Positions 49,153 to 60,897 are shown, counted from the stretch's first letter. The stretch: 64,000 nt of DNA from Vibrio taketomensis (GCF_009938165.1 NZ_AP019649.1:1798001-1862000), one strand, 5' to 3'. Notes: generated from the sequence alone by a model not told the origin. Program-made: numbers and translations.

Positions 49153-51638
49153 AAATGACAAGACGCGCGTTTGTGAAAGCAAACGCAGCAGTATCAGCAG
49201 CCGCGGTAGCAGGGATCACACTACCAGCGTCCGCTACCAACCTGATTGCTAGCTCTGACCAAACCAAAATCACGTGGGACAAAGCGCCTTGTCGTTTCTG
49301 TGGTACAGGTTGCTCCGTTTTAGTTGGTACACAAAATGGTAAAGTGGTTGCGACACAAGGCGACCCTGAAGCACCGGTCAACAAAGGCTTGAACTGTATC
49401 AAAGGTTACTTCCTGTCGAAAATCATGTACGGCCACGACCGCTTGACGCAACCTTTATTGCGCATGAAAGACGGCAAGTATCACAAAGACGGTGAATTTG
49501 CACCGATCACATGGGATGCTGCTTTTGACATCATGGCCGAAAAATGGAAAGACTCATTAGCGAAAAAAGGGCCAACCAGTGTCGGCATGTTTGGCTCTGG
49601 TCAGTGGACCGTAATGGAAGGCTATGCAGCATCAAAGCTGATGAAAGCAGGTTTCCGTTCAAATAACATTGACCCTAATGCACGCCACTGTATGGCTTCT
49701 GCGGTAGTGGGCTTTATGCGTGCATTTGGCATTGATGAACCAATGGGCTGTTATGACGACTTTGAAAACGCCGATGCCTTCGTGCTTTGGGGTTCAAACA
49801 TGGCAGAAATGCACCCTGTACTATGGACTCGTATTGCTGACCGTCGTCTTAGCCACCCACACGTTAAAGTAAACGTCCTTTCTACTTACTACCATCGCTC
49901 TTTTGAGCTCGCTGATCACGGTTACATTTTTACACCGCAATCAGACTTAGCGATTGCAAACTTTATTGCTAACTACATCATCGAAAATGATGCGGTTAAC
50001 TGGGATTTCGTTAATAAGCATACCAACTTTACTCAAGCAGACGTCGATATCGGCTACGGTCTGCGTGACGATGACCCTCTGCAGGTTAAAGCGAAAAATC
50101 CTAACTCAGGCAAACTAACTAATATCTCTTTTGAAGAGTATAAAGCATCTGTTGCGCCATACACGGTTGAGAAGGCATCAGAAATCTCTGGTGTAGAACC
50201 AGAAAAACTGATTGAGCTTGCGAAACAGTACGCCGATCCAAATACCAAAGTGATGTCTCTTTGGACCATGGGTATGAACCAGCACACTCGTGGCGTGTGG
50301 ATGAACAACTTGGTTTATAACATTCACCTGCTAACAGGTAAGATTGCGACTCCAGGTAACAGCCCATTCTCACTCACCGGCCAGCCATCAGCGTGTGGTA
50401 CGGCTCGCGAAGTCGGAACATTTGCGCATCGCTTGCCTGCTGACATGGTGGTCGCAAACCCGAAACATCGCGCTATCGCTGAGAAGATTTGGAAACTACC
50501 TGAGGGAACAATTCCACCAAAACCAGGCTTTCACGCCGTGTTGCAAGACCGCATGCTCCATGATGGTGTGTTGAACTGTTACTGGGTGCAATGTAATAAC
50601 AACCTGCAAGCAGGTCCAAACATTAACACTGAGCGTTTACCTGGCTATCGCAACCCGGAAAACTTTATCGTTGTGTCAGACCCATACCCAACAGCAACAG
50701 CGCAAGCAGCCGACTTGATCCTACCAACTGCGATGTGGATTGAGAAAGAAGGTGCTTACGGTAACGCGGAGCGTCGTACACAAGCATGGTATCAACAAGT
50801 GGGAACGGTTGGTGAAGCCAAGTCTGACTTGTGGCAGCTAATGGAATTCTCAAAACGCTTCAAAATTGAAGAAGTATGGCCTGAAGAATTACTTGCTAAA
50901 GCGCCTGAACTACGTGGGAAAACCATGTACGAGGTTCTGTACCGCAACGGCAATGTCGACAAATTCCCAGTAGAAGAAGCGCGTGAACTAAACGACGACG
51001 CCCACCACTTTGGCTTCTACGTACAAAAAGGTCTGTTTGAAGAATACGCGACCTTTGGTCGTGGTCATGGTCATGATTTGGCGCCATACGACGTGTACCA
51101 CACTGTACGAGGCCTACGCTGGCCAGTGGTTGATGGCAAAGAAACACTGCGTCGCTTCAAAGAAGGTTCAGACCCATACGCGAAAGAAGGCTCAGATTGG
51201 GATTTCTACGGCAACAAAGATGGTAAAGCGAAGATTATTTCAGCCCCATACGAAGCGCCACCAGAAGTGCCTGATAGCGAGTTTGATATGTGGCTATGTA
51301 CCGGTCGTGTTCTTGAACACTGGCACACCGGCACCATGACACGTCGCGTACCTGAGCTCTACAAAGCCGTGCCTGATGCTGTTTGCTACATGCACCCAGA
51401 TGATGCCAAAGCACGTAACGTTCGCCGTGGTGAAGAAGTATTAATGTCGAACAAGCGTGGTGAAGTGCGAGTACGTGTAGAAACTCGTGGTCGTAACAAG
51501 CCACCGCAAGGACTGGTTTTTGTCCCATTCTTTGACGCTCGAATTCTGATCAACAAACTGATCTTAGATGCGACTGACCCACTGTCTAAACAGACAGACT
51601 TTAAGAAATGTCCGGTCAAAATCACCAAGATCGTTTAG
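49149..51638 (+). CDS. napA: Periplasmic nitrate reductase large subunit NapA
   Basis: 829-residue molybdopterin enzyme. Twin-arginine signal TRRAFVK at residues 4-10; 4Fe-4S cysteines 48, 51, 55 and 83; molybdenum ligand Cys181 ([10 protein letters not shown]). The C-terminal region [19 protein letters not shown] is typical. It reduces nitrate to nitrite in the periplasm with electrons from NapB/NapC. Full length, no frameshift. Confidence 0.98.
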   Translation: MKMTRRAFVKANAAVSAAAVAGITLPASATNLIASSDQTKITWDKAPCRFCGTGCSVLVGTQNGKVVATQGDPEAPVNKGLNCIKGYFLSKIMYGHDRLTQPLLRMKDGKYHKDGEFAPITWDAAFDIMAEKWKDSLAKKGPTSVGMFGSGQWTVMEGYAASKLMKAGFRSNNIDPNARHCMASAVVGFMRAFGIDEPMGCYDDFENADAFVLWGSNMAEMHPVLWTRIADRRLSHPHVKVNVLSTYYHRSFELADHGYIFTPQSDLAIANFIANYIIENDAVNWDFVNKHTNFTQADVDIGYGLRDDDPLQVKAKNPNSGKLTNISFEEYKASVAPYTVEKASEISGVEPEKLIELAKQYADPNTKVMSLWTMGMNQHTRGVWMNNLVYNIHLLTGKIATPGNSPFSLTGQPSACGTAREVGTFAHRLPADMVVANPKHRAIAEKIWKLPEGTIPPKPGFHAVLQDRMLHDGVLNCYWVQCNNNLQAGPNINTERLPGYRNPENFIVVSDPYPTATAQAADLILPTAMWIEKEGAYGNAERRTQAWYQQVGTVGEAKSDLWQLMEFSKRFKIEEVWPEELLAKAPELRGKTMYEVLYRNGNVDKFPVEEARELNDDAHHFGFYVQKGLFEEYATFGRGHGHDLAPYDVYHTVRGLRWPVVDGKETLRRFKEGSDPYAKEGSDWDFYGNKDGKAKIISAPYEAPPEVPDSEFDMWLCTGRVLEHWHTGTMTRRVPELYKAVPDAVCYMHPDDAKARNVRRGEEVLMSNKRGEVRVRVETRGRNKPPQGLVFVPFFDARILINKLILDATDPLSKQTDFKKCPVKITKIV

Positions 51639-51702
51639 TCCATTTCCGGTCGCGCATAGCGCGGCCGACATCAGAATTTAGCCATACGGCGGAGAAGTTA
51701 AA

Positions 51703-52158
51703 ATGAAAAAATTAATGCTTGCCCTATTCGCAATCGGTGCTGTTATCAGCGGCAGCGTATTTGCGGAATTAGACAACCCTGGTGGCACAGGCGGTGTAGA
51801 TTCACTGCGCGGCGATACCCTTCTTGAAGATACTCGCCCAGCAGATGCGTTTAAAGATTTTCCAAAAGAGCATGAAGTAGACAGTAGCTATGTGTATCAA
51901 CCACCATTGATTCCGCATGCGATTCGTAACTACGAAGTATCACTAAATGCCAATAAATGTCTGGCTTGTCATAGCTGGAAAAATGCTAAAGAGATGGGCG
52001 CGACTAAAATTAGCGTAACCCACTATGTTAACCGCGAAGACGCCGTTCTTGCGGACATGTCCCCACGACGTTACTTCTGCTTGCAATGCCATGTTCCTCA
52101 AACGGATGCGGCACCGCTAGTAGGCAATGATTTCGAACGTGTTCAATCGCTGAAATAG
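51703..52158 (+). CDS. napB: Periplasmic nitrate reductase diheme cytochrome NapB
   Basis: 151 residues. Signal peptide about 1-21 (ends SVFA), two c-type heme sites CLACH and CLQCH, and the distal His ligands in YVYQPPLIPHAI and KISVTHY. It passes electrons from NapC to NapA. Confidence 0.95.
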   Translation: MKKLMLALFAIGAVISGSVFAELDNPGGTGGVDSLRGDTLLEDTRPADAFKDFPKEHEVDSSYVYQPPLIPHAIRNYEVSLNANKCLACHSWKNAKEMGATKISVTHYVNREDAVLADMSPRRYFCLQCHVPQTDAAPLVGNDFERVQSLK

Positions 52159-52187
52159 ACCGAACACTAAGTTAACGAGGTTACTTT

Positions 52188-52766
52188 ATGAAATTATTAA
52201 AAGCGTTTTGGAAGCGACTAACTCGCCCAAGTAAAGCTGCTGTTGGTGTAGTGCTATTTATGGGCTTTGCAGGCGGTCTTCTATTCTGGGGCGCGTTCAA
52301 CACTGGGATGGAAGCGACAAACACCGAAGAGTTTTGCTCAGGTTGTCATGCACCTATCGTGGAAGAAATCAAACCAACCATTCACTACGCTAACCGCTCT
52401 GGTGTGCGCGCTATCTGTTCAGATTGTCACGTACCGCATGAATGGACCGACAAAATCGTACGTAAAGTGCAAGCATCAAAAGAGCTGTTCGCTCACTATG
52501 TACTGCGCACCATCGATACACCTGAAAAATTTGCAGAACGACGTGGTCATCTAGCCGAACGTGAGTGGGCTCGAATGAAAGCGAATGACTCTCTTGAGTG
52601 TCGTAACTGTCATGAGTTTGAATATATGGACTTTTCAGAACAAGGGTCACGTGGCGCTAAGCAACATTCTACTGCACTAGCTAACGGCGATAAGACTTGT
52701 ATCGATTGTCACAAAGGCATCTCACACCACCTGCCTGATATGGAAGGCGTAGAAGGCTGGCAGTAA
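52188..52766 (+). CDS. napC: Membrane tetraheme cytochrome NapC
   Basis: 192 residues, NapC/NirT family. N-terminal membrane anchor at about 19-40, then four heme sites CSGCH, CSDCH, CRNCH and CIDCH. It oxidises quinol and feeds NapB. Lack of napGH means quinol oxidation depends on this protein. A small membrane protein gene follows after 13 bases. Confidence 0.95.
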   Translation: MKLLKAFWKRLTRPSKAAVGVVLFMGFAGGLLFWGAFNTGMEATNTEEFCSGCHAPIVEEIKPTIHYANRSGVRAICSDCHVPHEWTDKIVRKVQASKELFAHYVLRTIDTPEKFAERRGHLAEREWARMKANDSLECRNCHEFEYMDFSEQGSRGAKQHSTALANGDKTCIDCHKGISHHLPDMEGVEGWQ

Positions 52767-52779
52767 TAAGGAGCGATGA

Positions 52780-52917
52780 ATGAGCACACTTGAATCCGTT
52801 ATTTGGCACATTCTCGGCTACAGTGCAATGCCAGTGATTATTCTTTCTGGTTTTGCAGTGGTCGCAGTAATCTGCGTTTGGATTTTATCTTTAGGTAAAG
52901 ATAAAGAATTGGAATAA
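52780..52917 (+). CDS. 45-residue membrane microprotein at end of nap operon (TIGR02808-like)
   Basis: Short frame MSTLESVIWHILGYSAMPVI then a single hydrophobic helix (about residues 17-37) and a charged tail KDKELE. AAGGAGCGATGA gives a strong ribosome site 13 bases after napC. Length and form match the short TIGR02808 family, which I recall as a nap-associated protein of Vibrio and Shewanella; the family name is from memory. It may stabilise the NapC-NapB complex, which is inference. Confidence 0.75.
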   Translation: MSTLESVIWHILGYSAMPVIILSGFAVVAVICVWILSLGKDKELE

Positions 52918-52939
52918 GCCTATCTATTCCAATTAAGCA

Positions 52940-52968
52940 AAAGCCAGCCGATTAAGGCTGGCTTTTGT
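52940..52968 (+). terminator. Terminator of the nap operon
   Basis: Perfect 10-base stem AAAGCCAGCC / GGCTGGCTTT, loop GATTAA, then TGTTT. Confidence 0.9.
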
Positions 52969-53028
52969 TTATTCATCATTTATCCACCCAAACACTTTTC
53001 GATGATTTGGGTACGACAAGCATGATGA

Positions 53029-53772
53029 CTAAGACAAGATACTGCGTACCAAATCTAAATCTTCTTGCGTATCAACACCTGCCGCCGGTGCTTCTTTTGC
53101 TACTGCAACATGGATTTTTTCACCATACCAAAGTACACGCAACTGCTCCAAACACTCGATTTTTTCTAGAGCACTTGGTTCCCAGTTAATGTAGGTATTG
53201 ATAAATCCTGCGCGGTACGCATATATACCAATATGGCGCAGCAGTGGCTGAGCGATAGTGTTGTTATTAGCAAAGTTGTCACGATCCCACGGAATCGTCG
53301 CACGACTAAAATACATTGCGTAGCCATCTTTATCAGTCAGCACCTTGACCGCATTCGGATTGAATACTTCGGCTTCGTCACTGATTTCAACCGCCAATGT
53401 AGCCATTGGAGCTTGACTATTTGCCAAGTTATCCGCCACTTGTGCGATGATTGAAGGCGGAATTAGTGGCTCATCACCTTGAACATTAACGATGATATGA
53501 TCATCCGCAATGCCCATTTTCTCAACCACTTCAGCCAAACGCTCAGTGCCTGACTCATGATTTGGTGAAGTCATACAAACCTGTGCACCAAAACCAAGTG
53601 CTGCTTGCTCTACTCGTTCATCATCGGTTGCGATAATCACATTATCCGCACCCGCCTGAATAGCCTGCTCGTATACCCATTGAATCATTGGTTTACCTGC
53701 AATGTCCGCTAATGGCTTGCCTGGTAAACGGGTTGATTGATAGCGAGCTGGAATAACGACAGTAAATGACAT
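53029..53772 (-). CDS. kdsB: 3-deoxy-manno-octulosonate cytidylyltransferase
   Basis: 247-residue CMP-KDO synthetase: nucleotide-binding [21 protein letters not shown] at residues 8-28, [10 protein letters not shown] and [18 protein letters not shown]. It activates KDO for the lipopolysaccharide inner core. The start overlaps the ycaR stop (TAATG), and it is the last gene of the msbA-lpxK-ycaR-kdsB run. Confidence 0.97.
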   Translation of the reverse strand: MSFTVVIPARYQSTRLPGKPLADIAGKPMIQWVYEQAIQAGADNVIIATDDERVEQAALGFGAQVCMTSPNHESGTERLAEVVEKMGIADDHIIVNVQGDEPLIPPSIIAQVADNLANSQAPMATLAVEISDEAEVFNPNAVKVLTDKDGYAMYFSRATIPWDRDNFANNNTIAQPLLRHIGIYAYRAGFINTYINWEPSALEKIECLEQLRVLWYGEKIHVAVAKEAPAAGVDTQEDLDLVRSILS

Positions 53773-53951
53773 TATCGGCCCTCATCCATACTCATAGTGC
53801 GCGCTTCTGGCTCTAAAAGCACTGGAATACCTTCTTTAATAGGATATGCAAGGCGATCGGCCTTACAAATCAGCTCTTGTTTATCTTTGTCATAAGTCAG
53901 TTTGCTTTTGCACACTGGGCACGCAACGATTTCAAGCAGACGGTGATCCAT
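53772..53951 (-). CDS. ycaR: Trm112-like zinc-site protein YcaR
   Basis: 59 residues: [18 protein letters not shown] with CPVC, a later Cys ([20 protein letters not shown]), and an acidic tail. It matches the short YcaR/Trm112-like family between lpxK and kdsB in many gammaproteobacteria. The start at 53951 overlaps the lpxK end by 20 bases and the stop overlaps kdsB by one. Confidence 0.88.
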   Translation of the reverse strand: MDHRLLEIVACPVCKSKLTYDKDKQELICKADRLAYPIKEGIPVLLEPEARTMSMDEGR

Positions 53952-54939
53952 AATGTTCCTTTGTTTGTTTAATTCGTTCTAAGATACGACTCTCATCCTG
54001 GTCTGAGAAGCTCGCTGAAACTGGCAAGTACCACCAATTATCTGCCGCATACTCTGAGCATTTCACCGCATCTTTTTCAGTCATAATAAGGTGTGTACCA
54101 CGACCAGCAAGTTCTGCCAATTGTGGTGGTTGGAAATCTTGGTGATCAGCAAATCCTTGGCTATAAACTAAATCCGCACCCAATTGCTCAAGAGTATGAA
54201 AAAAACGGGGCGGATGACCGATTCCAGCCATCGCAACCAAGTTTCTCAATTGGCTAACTGGCATTTGCTTACCTGTTTTCAGGTTCACGGCTAAGCTTGG
54301 CTGCAACATCATTGCGGCTTCGTTAGTTTGGGCCTCACCACCATTAGTAATAATAAAGTCGACTTCAGCTAAGCGCTCTACGCCTTCACGCAAAGGCCCG
54401 AGAGGAATTAACTGCTCATTACCAAAACGACGTTTACCATCGACAACGACTAACTCAATATCACGCTCCAGTGCGTAATGCTGAAGACCATCATCAGTAA
54501 TAATGATATCAACCTCTAGAGGGAGCAATGCTTGCACTGCATTAGCACGAATTGGGTCTACCGCCACTGGTGCTTGGGTGCGCTTGTAAATCAGTTTGGG
54601 TTCGTCGCCACAATGTGACGTTGACGTATCGTCTGCAACAAGCAATGGATAACTCGGCGCTTTGGCCCCATAACCACGTGAAACCACTCCAGGGTTGAAA
54701 CCCATTGCTTGTAGTTTTTCAACCAACCAGATCACCACCGGAGTCTTACCATTACCACCAGCGGTAATATTACCAACCACAATCACTGGTACAGGTGCTC
54801 GGTAAGCAGCCTTTTCACCACGCTGATAGCTTTGACGACGTGAGCGACTAATCAAGCCAAACACTTTGCTTAGCGGCCACAACAGTGGCCACAGTAGGTA
54901 TTTTAGTGGGTGATTTTCAAACCAGATCTTTTCAATCAC
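53932..54939 (-). CDS. lpxK: Tetraacyldisaccharide 4'-kinase LpxK
   Basis: 335 residues. N-terminal membrane-associated segment, P-loop [13 protein letters not shown] at about 56-68, and [12 protein letters not shown] at about 143. It phosphorylates the lipid A precursor at 4'. It begins 3 bases after msbA ends, so both are translated from one transcript; the pairing is standard. Confidence 0.96.
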   Translation of the reverse strand: MIEKIWFENHPLKYLLWPLLWPLSKVFGLISRSRRQSYQRGEKAAYRAPVPVIVVGNITAGGNGKTPVVIWLVEKLQAMGFNPGVVSRGYGAKAPSYPLLVADDTSTSHCGDEPKLIYKRTQAPVAVDPIRANAVQALLPLEVDIIITDDGLQHYALERDIELVVVDGKRRFGNEQLIPLGPLREGVERLAEVDFIITNGGEAQTNEAAMMLQPSLAVNLKTGKQMPVSQLRNLVAMAGIGHPPRFFHTLEQLGADLVYSQGFADHQDFQPPQLAELAGRGTHLIMTEKDAVKCSEYAADNWWYLPVSASFSDQDESRILERIKQTKEHYGSPSA

Positions 54940-54942
54940 GGC

Positions 54943-56694
54943 TTAGCCACCAAACTGAATATGATGAAGTTGCTGATAAGCACCATTCTCAATCGCAATC
55001 AATTCTTGATGACTGCCACGTTCAACGATCTCACCTTCATCGACCACTAAAATTTGGTCTGCTTTTTCAATGGTTGATAGACGGTGAGCAATCACAAGGA
55101 CGGTCTTATCTTTTTGCAGTTCATCCAGCGCAGCTTGAATCGCTTTTTCAGATTCTGTATCGAGTGCAGACGTTGCTTCATCAAGAATCAATACTGGCGC
55201 ATCACGCAGCAACGCACGCGCGATAGCGATACGTTGACGTTGACCACCGGACAAGCTCGCGCCATTTTCGCCAATCATAGTATCGAGACCATCGTCCATC
55301 TTATCGATGAAGTCCATCGCATGAGCCAAACGCGCAGCGTGCTCAATTTGTTCACGGCTGTACTGATCTGTTGCCGCATACGCGATGTTATTCGCGATGG
55401 TATCGTTAAATAGATGCACATTTTGCGAAACCAAAGCAAAGTGGCTTCGTAAGTTAGCTAATGTATAGTCTCGTACATCATGCCCGTCCAAGCAGATTGA
55501 GCCTGAATCAACATCGTAAAAACGGTTGAATAGGTTAGCAATGGTACTTTTACCAGAACCAGAACGTCCGACTAATGCCACCGTTTTACCTTGCGGAATA
55601 GTAAATGACACATTACGTAGCGCTGGCTTTTCTTGACCTTGGTAGGTAAATGTCACGTCCTTAACGTCAACCACACCACGCACGTCTTGTGTTTCATACT
55701 TGCCTTTGTCTTGTTCAGTTTCAAGATCCATCAAAGCAAACAAGGTTTGGCTTGCCGCCATACCACGTTGGAACTCTGACGTCACGTTGGTTAACGCTTT
55801 AAGCGGGCGCATCAAACCAAACATTGCCGAAAATACTACGGTAAAAGTACCCGGAGTTAGCGTATTACGAATATCGTCAACACTGGCCAAAAACAGAACC
55901 GTTACCAATGCGATAGACGCGATCAACTGAATCACTGGATTTGCGACTGCTTGCGCGGCAACCAATTTCATTGACTGCTGACGCATTTTATTGCTGACCG
56001 CATCAAAGCGTTCACTTTCGACATCTTGGCCACCGTAGCTCAGCACGACTTTATGACCTTTAAGCATTTGTTCTGCTGATGTAGTGACATGGCCCATAGC
56101 GCTTTGCATGTTCTTCGACACTTTTCTAAAGCGCTTAGAAACGAAGCCAATAGCCCACGCGACAACTGGCGCCACAACAATAAGAACTAATGATAATTCC
56201 CAGCTGTTCCAGAACATCAACGTTAGCAGGCCAATAATACTTGCACCTTCGCGCACGATACTAACTAGTGCTCGGCTGGTCGCACCTGCTACCTGCTCTG
56301 AGTCATAAGTAATACGAGACAACAAACCACCTGTAGACTCTTTGTCAAAGTAAGCTACTGGCATATGCATAAAGTGGTTAAAGACGGCACGGCGCATGTG
56401 CATGACCACATTACCGGAAACCCAACTTAAGCAGTAAGCGGATACAAAGCTACTCAAACCACGAATAATCATCATACCGAAGATGATAAAAGGAAGAATT
56501 TGGAGAAAATCAGATTCTGTATTGCCAAAACCCTCGTCCAACAGTGGCTTTAACAATGACACCATATAGGTATCAGTAACAGCGTTAATAATAAGTGCGA
56601 CAACAGCAGCGGCGAGGCCTAATTTATATAAGCGAATGTACTTCCATAAACGTTTAAAGGTTTGCAGCGTAGTTTCATCTTGATTAACAGACAT
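54943..56694 (-). CDS. msbA: Lipid A export permease/ATP-binding protein MsbA
   Basis: 583-residue half-transporter: six membrane helices in the first ~320 residues, Walker [10 protein letters not shown] at about 379, signature [15 protein letters not shown] at about 482 and [12 protein letters not shown]. As a homodimer it flips core-lipid A across the inner membrane, the step before transport to the surface. Full length. Confidence 0.97.
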   Translation of the reverse strand: MSVNQDETTLQTFKRLWKYIRLYKLGLAAAVVALIINAVTDTYMVSLLKPLLDEGFGNTESDFLQILPFIIFGMMIIRGLSSFVSAYCLSWVSGNVVMHMRRAVFNHFMHMPVAYFDKESTGGLLSRITYDSEQVAGATSRALVSIVREGASIIGLLTLMFWNSWELSLVLIVVAPVVAWAIGFVSKRFRKVSKNMQSAMGHVTTSAEQMLKGHKVVLSYGGQDVESERFDAVSNKMRQQSMKLVAAQAVANPVIQLIASIALVTVLFLASVDDIRNTLTPGTFTVVFSAMFGLMRPLKALTNVTSEFQRGMAASQTLFALMDLETEQDKGKYETQDVRGVVDVKDVTFTYQGQEKPALRNVSFTIPQGKTVALVGRSGSGKSTIANLFNRFYDVDSGSICLDGHDVRDYTLANLRSHFALVSQNVHLFNDTIANNIAYAATDQYSREQIEHAARLAHAMDFIDKMDDGLDTMIGENGASLSGGQRQRIAIARALLRDAPVLILDEATSALDTESEKAIQAALDELQKDKTVLVIAHRLSTIEKADQILVVDEGEIVERGSHQELIAIENGAYQQLHHIQFGG

Positions 56695-56727
56695 AGAATA
56701 GCTTTATTTTTCTTTACGATATTCCTT

Positions 56728-58992
56728 CTATTCTACTCGCTTACGCAGCATCTGCCTATACCAAGCCTGCCCTTTCGCACCTCGCATCGTATCTATCTCG
56801 ATATTTTCTGCTGTAAAGGTCAGAGTTATTTGACCATCAAAACCCGTTTCAAGCCAATTCGCGCCAGTCGCGATGTAGCGTTCTTTTACTTGCGGATTTG
56901 GCAATTTCCATCGACCTTGGTATGCACTAGAGACCAAAGCAATGTCGGCATTAACGGCGTGAACAAATGCTCGCCGCGAAGAACTGCGACTACCATGATG
57001 AGGCACAACCACCACGTCGCTTTTTAATACCTCTGGCGTTCTTAATAGCAACCATTCTGCTACGGCATCGATGTCTCCGGTTAATAATACGCTACGGCGC
57101 TGCGCATCCGTCACTTTAAGCACGCAAGAATGAGGATTATAAGGTCGAGATACCTTTTGCTGTGGCCAAAGCACAGCAAAGTTCAAACCTTGCCATTGCC
57201 ATGAGTTCCCTGCGATACAATCAGGCCAAACCACTTTCGACTGTTCCGCATTTGGTTGAACATCAATTTGACTGCTGATAAGAGAAAGTTGAGGATAAGT
57301 TCGAAGTAGCGGATTCACCCCGCCAGCATGATCATTATCAAAATGACTGATCACTAACTTATCTAACTCAAGCTTTCGATAACTTAGGTATGGCAAAAGC
57401 AACTGCTCAGCGTAGCTGCTTGAATCCCAACTGGCTCCGGTATCATACAGAGTCACTCGACCTTGTTTTTCAATCATGATTGCCAAGCCATGCCCAACAT
57501 CAAACATAGTCAAATGCCAAGACGAAGAATCTCGACGATTGGCAAACACAAACAACAACGCGGCAATTGCAACACATAAAAATTTGGCTTGAACTGTTTT
57601 GAACAACAGAATGAGAATGAGTAGCGCGACCAGATACAATGCCTGTTCGTGCGATGTCGGAAGCCATAGGTCATCACCCCATGCAATACTATGGCTAACA
57701 GGAGATAAGCCTTGATCCACCCACTTAAGTAGAACGTGACTCGCATTGGGCCAAATTGGCAAAAGCGCGACACTCGCTAAGGTTACAGGAATCAAAACCA
57801 AACTAAACCAAGGCACAAACACTGCGTTATACAACACACTGGCGAAACCAACCCCATGAAATAACAGCGCGATAAGCGGAGTAATCAACATAACCAAACT
57901 TATTTGATTAACTAGCGCGTGCTTTAAACGTGACCTTCCTTTCGGTAGAAAAGAAAGACAAAGAAACACCGCCCCGACTGCGTAAATTGATAGCCAAAAA
58001 CTCAACGAATAAGCGGCAAACGGATCGTACAACAGCAGGCCTGCAACCATTAACAGCCATTTATAGCGATAACTGGTATGTATTCGACTGAAACGAAAAT
58101 ACAGTAAAATGACCATCAAGATTAAAGCGCGTTGCGTAGGTAAAGAAAAACCAGATAACCAGGCATAACCAACAGCAAAACACAACGCGGCAACCATAGA
58201 GGCACTCACAGAGACGACACCACAGCGCACCACTTGAAAGCCCAATAACCAACCGAACCCAAAGGCGATACCAATATGCAGACCAGATATCGCAATCAAA
58301 TGATTTAGCCCGCTTCGTTGCAAATGCTGCCACTGGGTGTTGTCAATGAGCTCGCGCTCACCAAAACTCAGCGCAAGCAACAACCCTTGATGACGAAAGT
58401 TCTGCGTCAAAGCGAACATTTGTTGATAGAGAGACTCTCGCCAAGAAAAATGACTACTTACCCACATCGATTGATTTGGCTTAATCGTCGCCTGCCCAAC
58501 AATTTGCTGACTTACTGCCCATTGTTCTTTATCAAAACCGATTTGATTCAACACACCAATAATGGGTTTTAATTTGATATCTGCGTTAACAATTGCATTC
58601 AATTCAAGAGGAACAGGTGAAATCAGCACAATCTTAGGGCGTGAAAAATAGCCGATTTTTTTGCCATTAATTGATCTAACTATCGCTATACCGCGAAAGC
58701 CATGACTAATTGGAGTAAAAAGGCTGTCAACCTCAGCATTTATGGTAAGATTCGTGCCGGCACTGAACAGGGTGTTCGTTCGATGGTGGATAAGCTCACC
58801 GCTTGCAATTATCACAAGCATTGCAGTAATTATTCCGCAGCCCCACCTAAGCCATCTAAACTTAAAACACAGCAAGAGCCAAACTAGGCATGGAACCGAC
58901 CAGTACCACGATGGCATATATGTCCACAACGGCGTGGTTACTATCAGTATTGCGAATGACGACAAGGTCCAATAATTAACAAAGAGAGTCAT
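56728..58992 (-). CDS. comEC: DNA internalization competence protein ComEC/Rec2
   Basis: 754 residues. N-terminal helices and OB-like DUF4131 region, a central competence domain of multiple helices (ISGLHIGIAFGFGWLLG, SGFSLPTQRALILM), and a C-terminal beta-lactamase-like domain with SHFDNDHAGG at about residue 547 and HHGSRSSS. It is the inner-membrane channel for single-stranded DNA during natural transformation. ATG 58992 chosen over TTG 59007. Divergent from the DUF2062 gene with almost no space between them. Confidence 0.94.
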   Translation of the reverse strand: MTLFVNYWTLSSFAILIVTTPLWTYMPSWYWSVPCLVWLLLCFKFRWLRWGCGIITAMLVIIASGELIHHRTNTLFSAGTNLTINAEVDSLFTPISHGFRGIAIVRSINGKKIGYFSRPKIVLISPVPLELNAIVNADIKLKPIIGVLNQIGFDKEQWAVSQQIVGQATIKPNQSMWVSSHFSWRESLYQQMFALTQNFRHQGLLLALSFGERELIDNTQWQHLQRSGLNHLIAISGLHIGIAFGFGWLLGFQVVRCGVVSVSASMVAALCFAVGYAWLSGFSLPTQRALILMVILLYFRFSRIHTSYRYKWLLMVAGLLLYDPFAAYSLSFWLSIYAVGAVFLCLSFLPKGRSRLKHALVNQISLVMLITPLIALLFHGVGFASVLYNAVFVPWFSLVLIPVTLASVALLPIWPNASHVLLKWVDQGLSPVSHSIAWGDDLWLPTSHEQALYLVALLILILLFKTVQAKFLCVAIAALLFVFANRRDSSSWHLTMFDVGHGLAIMIEKQGRVTLYDTGASWDSSSYAEQLLLPYLSYRKLELDKLVISHFDNDHAGGVNPLLRTYPQLSLISSQIDVQPNAEQSKVVWPDCIAGNSWQWQGLNFAVLWPQQKVSRPYNPHSCVLKVTDAQRRSVLLTGDIDAVAEWLLLRTPEVLKSDVVVVPHHGSRSSSRRAFVHAVNADIALVSSAYQGRWKLPNPQVKERYIATGANWLETGFDGQITLTFTAENIEIDTMRGAKGQAWYRQMLRKRVE

Positions 58993-59000
58993 ATCCCCAT

Positions 59001-59537
59001 ATGCCAAGAAAATTTATCAAACGCTTTATGCCTAATCACGAGGTGATAAAAAAACAAAAGGCGCTCAGAGTGTTTGGCAACGTGCTTTACAATCCTAATC
59101 TGTGGTGTCTTAACCGCCGTTCAGCTGCTGGGGCTTTTGCGGTCGGTCTGTTTATGGCATTCGTACCGTTACCAAGTCAGATGATTATGTCAGCAGGTTT
59201 GGCGATTTTGTGCGGTGTAAACCTTCCCCTGTCCGTTGCGCTTGTTTGGGTCAGTAACCCAATTACCATGCCCGTATTGTTCTATTTTGCGTACAAAATT
59301 GGCGCTTGGGTGATGCACGTTCCACCACAACCTTTTCACTTTGAATTGTCTTGGGACTTCATCATCGACCAAATGAGCACCATTGGCCCTCCATTTTTGC
59401 TCGGCTGTATGATTTGCGGCGTTACCTCTGCAATGGTCGGTTATTTCGGTATCAAAGGCTTATGGCGTTATTCAGTGGTTCGAAGCTGGCAAAAACGCCG
59501 CTTGCGTCCACGTATCTTCAAGAATAAACAGAGTTAA
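59001..59537 (+). CDS. DUF2062 membrane protein
   Basis: 178 residues with two or three hydrophobic hairpins (GAFAVGLFMAFVPLPSQM, LPLSVALVWVSNPITMPVLF) and basic ends, the DUF2062 pattern. Unknown function; the family often sits beside comEC as here. The start lies inside the comEC leader, so the two promoters must overlap. Confidence 0.9.
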   Translation: MPRKFIKRFMPNHEVIKKQKALRVFGNVLYNPNLWCLNRRSAAGAFAVGLFMAFVPLPSQMIMSAGLAILCGVNLPLSVALVWVSNPITMPVLFYFAYKIGAWVMHVPPQPFHFELSWDFIIDQMSTIGPPFLLGCMICGVTSAMVGYFGIKGLWRYSVVRSWQKRRLRPRIFKNKQS

Positions 59538-59612
59538 AACGCAAAACGAATCACAACCTTCAGCTTGGTATATGCTTCGAAATAAACAGTAAATCCACTG
59601 AATGACAGTATG

Positions 59613-59640
59613 AAAAAAGGACCTATCGGTCCTTTTTTTG
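59613..59640. terminator. Bidirectional terminator, DUF2062 gene / lolE
   Basis: Stem AAAAAAGGACC / GGTCCTTTTTT with loop TATC and T- and A-tracts on both sides. Confidence 0.88.
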
Positions 59641-59652
59641 TTCAATCAACAG

Positions 59653-60897
59653 CTATTTTGAACTTAATACTGCCGCTGGGTTTAATTGACTAGCCCTTGA
59701 CGCAGGATACCAAGTCGCCAGCAGACTCAAAATAATTGCGGTCAGAGAGACTAATGCGACATCTCCCATCATCACTTGTGATGGCAAAAAGTCGACGAAA
59801 TAGATGTCGCCAGATAAAAACTGGTGATCGATTAACTTCTCAAGCCCTTTGATAATCGTGGTGAGATTCAATGCAACTAAAACGCCGATAATGCTGCCAA
59901 CAATACTGCCTAGCACACCAGAAAATACGCCTTGCCAAACAAATATGCGCTTAATCAATCCATCCGTCGCACCCATGGTTCGCAAGATTGCGATTTCCGC
60001 GGCACGGTCTTTAACCGCCATCATCAATGTCGATACGATATTAAAACTCGCCACACCGATGACCAGCACCATAACCAAATACATAATAGTGCGAACCAAC
60101 TGAATATCGCGGTACAAATACCCGTACTTTTGCTGCCAACTGCGCAGATACACCGAGATGTTAAGTGTATTTCCCGCTTCACGAATAATTTGACGAGCAT
60201 CGAGAACATCACTCACTCGTAATGAAATGCCGGTCACACCTTTACCTAATCGGGTATAGCTCTGCGCATCTTGCAGCGGTACCAACGCTAAGTTATGGTC
60301 AATTTGTCCATTCAGTTTCAGTAAACCTGAAACCTTTACTCGCACGCGCTTCGGTGTTTGCACTTGGCTGGTTGAACCCGTTGATGGGATCATTAGAGTG
60401 ATATAGTCGCCCGGCTTAACTTTCAGGAGATCTGCAACCCCTTGCCCGAGAATGACTTGCTTCTCTCCTGGGCGGAAGTTACTCCAACTTTGCTTACCAA
60501 TAAATTGCGCCATATTGGAAACTGACGACTCTTTATCTGGGTCAATACCACGCACTTCAATCGCTTTTAGTTGCTGCCCACGCTCTGCGAGCGCGGTAAA
60601 CTTCACGTATGGTGCAGCCGCTTCAATTTTTGGGTGTTGCTCGACACGGTTAATGACACCTTGCCAATCTTGGATCGGACCTCGAACCCCTTCATATTCA
60701 CCATGCGCAATCACGGACAACACGCGATCTTTCAGCTCACGCTCAAAGCCATTCATTGCCGAAAGGCCAATGATGATCACAGCGACACCCACCGCAATGC
60801 CAATCGTTGAAGAAAGTGAGATAAACGACACCATCTTATTGCGTTGTTTTGCGCGGCTAAAACGCCCACCAATAAACAGTGACAAGGAAGAAAACAC
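59653..60897 (-). CDS. lolE: Lipoprotein-releasing ABC permease LolE
   Basis: 414-residue FtsX-fold permease with four helices: first at about 22-48, large periplasmic domain, and three C-terminal helices. N-terminal SLFIGGRFSRAKQRNKMVSF is the family signature region. With LolC and LolD it releases lipoproteins to LolA. It starts at a GTG whose G is shared with the lolD stop codon. Confidence 0.94.
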   Translation of the reverse strand: MFSSLSLFIGGRFSRAKQRNKMVSFISLSSTIGIAVGVAVIIIGLSAMNGFERELKDRVLSVIAHGEYEGVRGPIQDWQGVINRVEQHPKIEAAAPYVKFTALAERGQQLKAIEVRGIDPDKESSVSNMAQFIGKQSWSNFRPGEKQVILGQGVADLLKVKPGDYITLMIPSTGSTSQVQTPKRVRVKVSGLLKLNGQIDHNLALVPLQDAQSYTRLGKGVTGISLRVSDVLDARQIIREAGNTLNISVYLRSWQQKYGYLYRDIQLVRTIMYLVMVLVIGVASFNIVSTLMMAVKDRAAEIAILRTMGATDGLIKRIFVWQGVFSGVLGSIVGSIIGVLVALNLTTIIKGLEKLIDHQFLSGDIYFVDFLPSQVMMGDVALVSLTAIILSLLATWYPASRASQLNPAAVLSSK

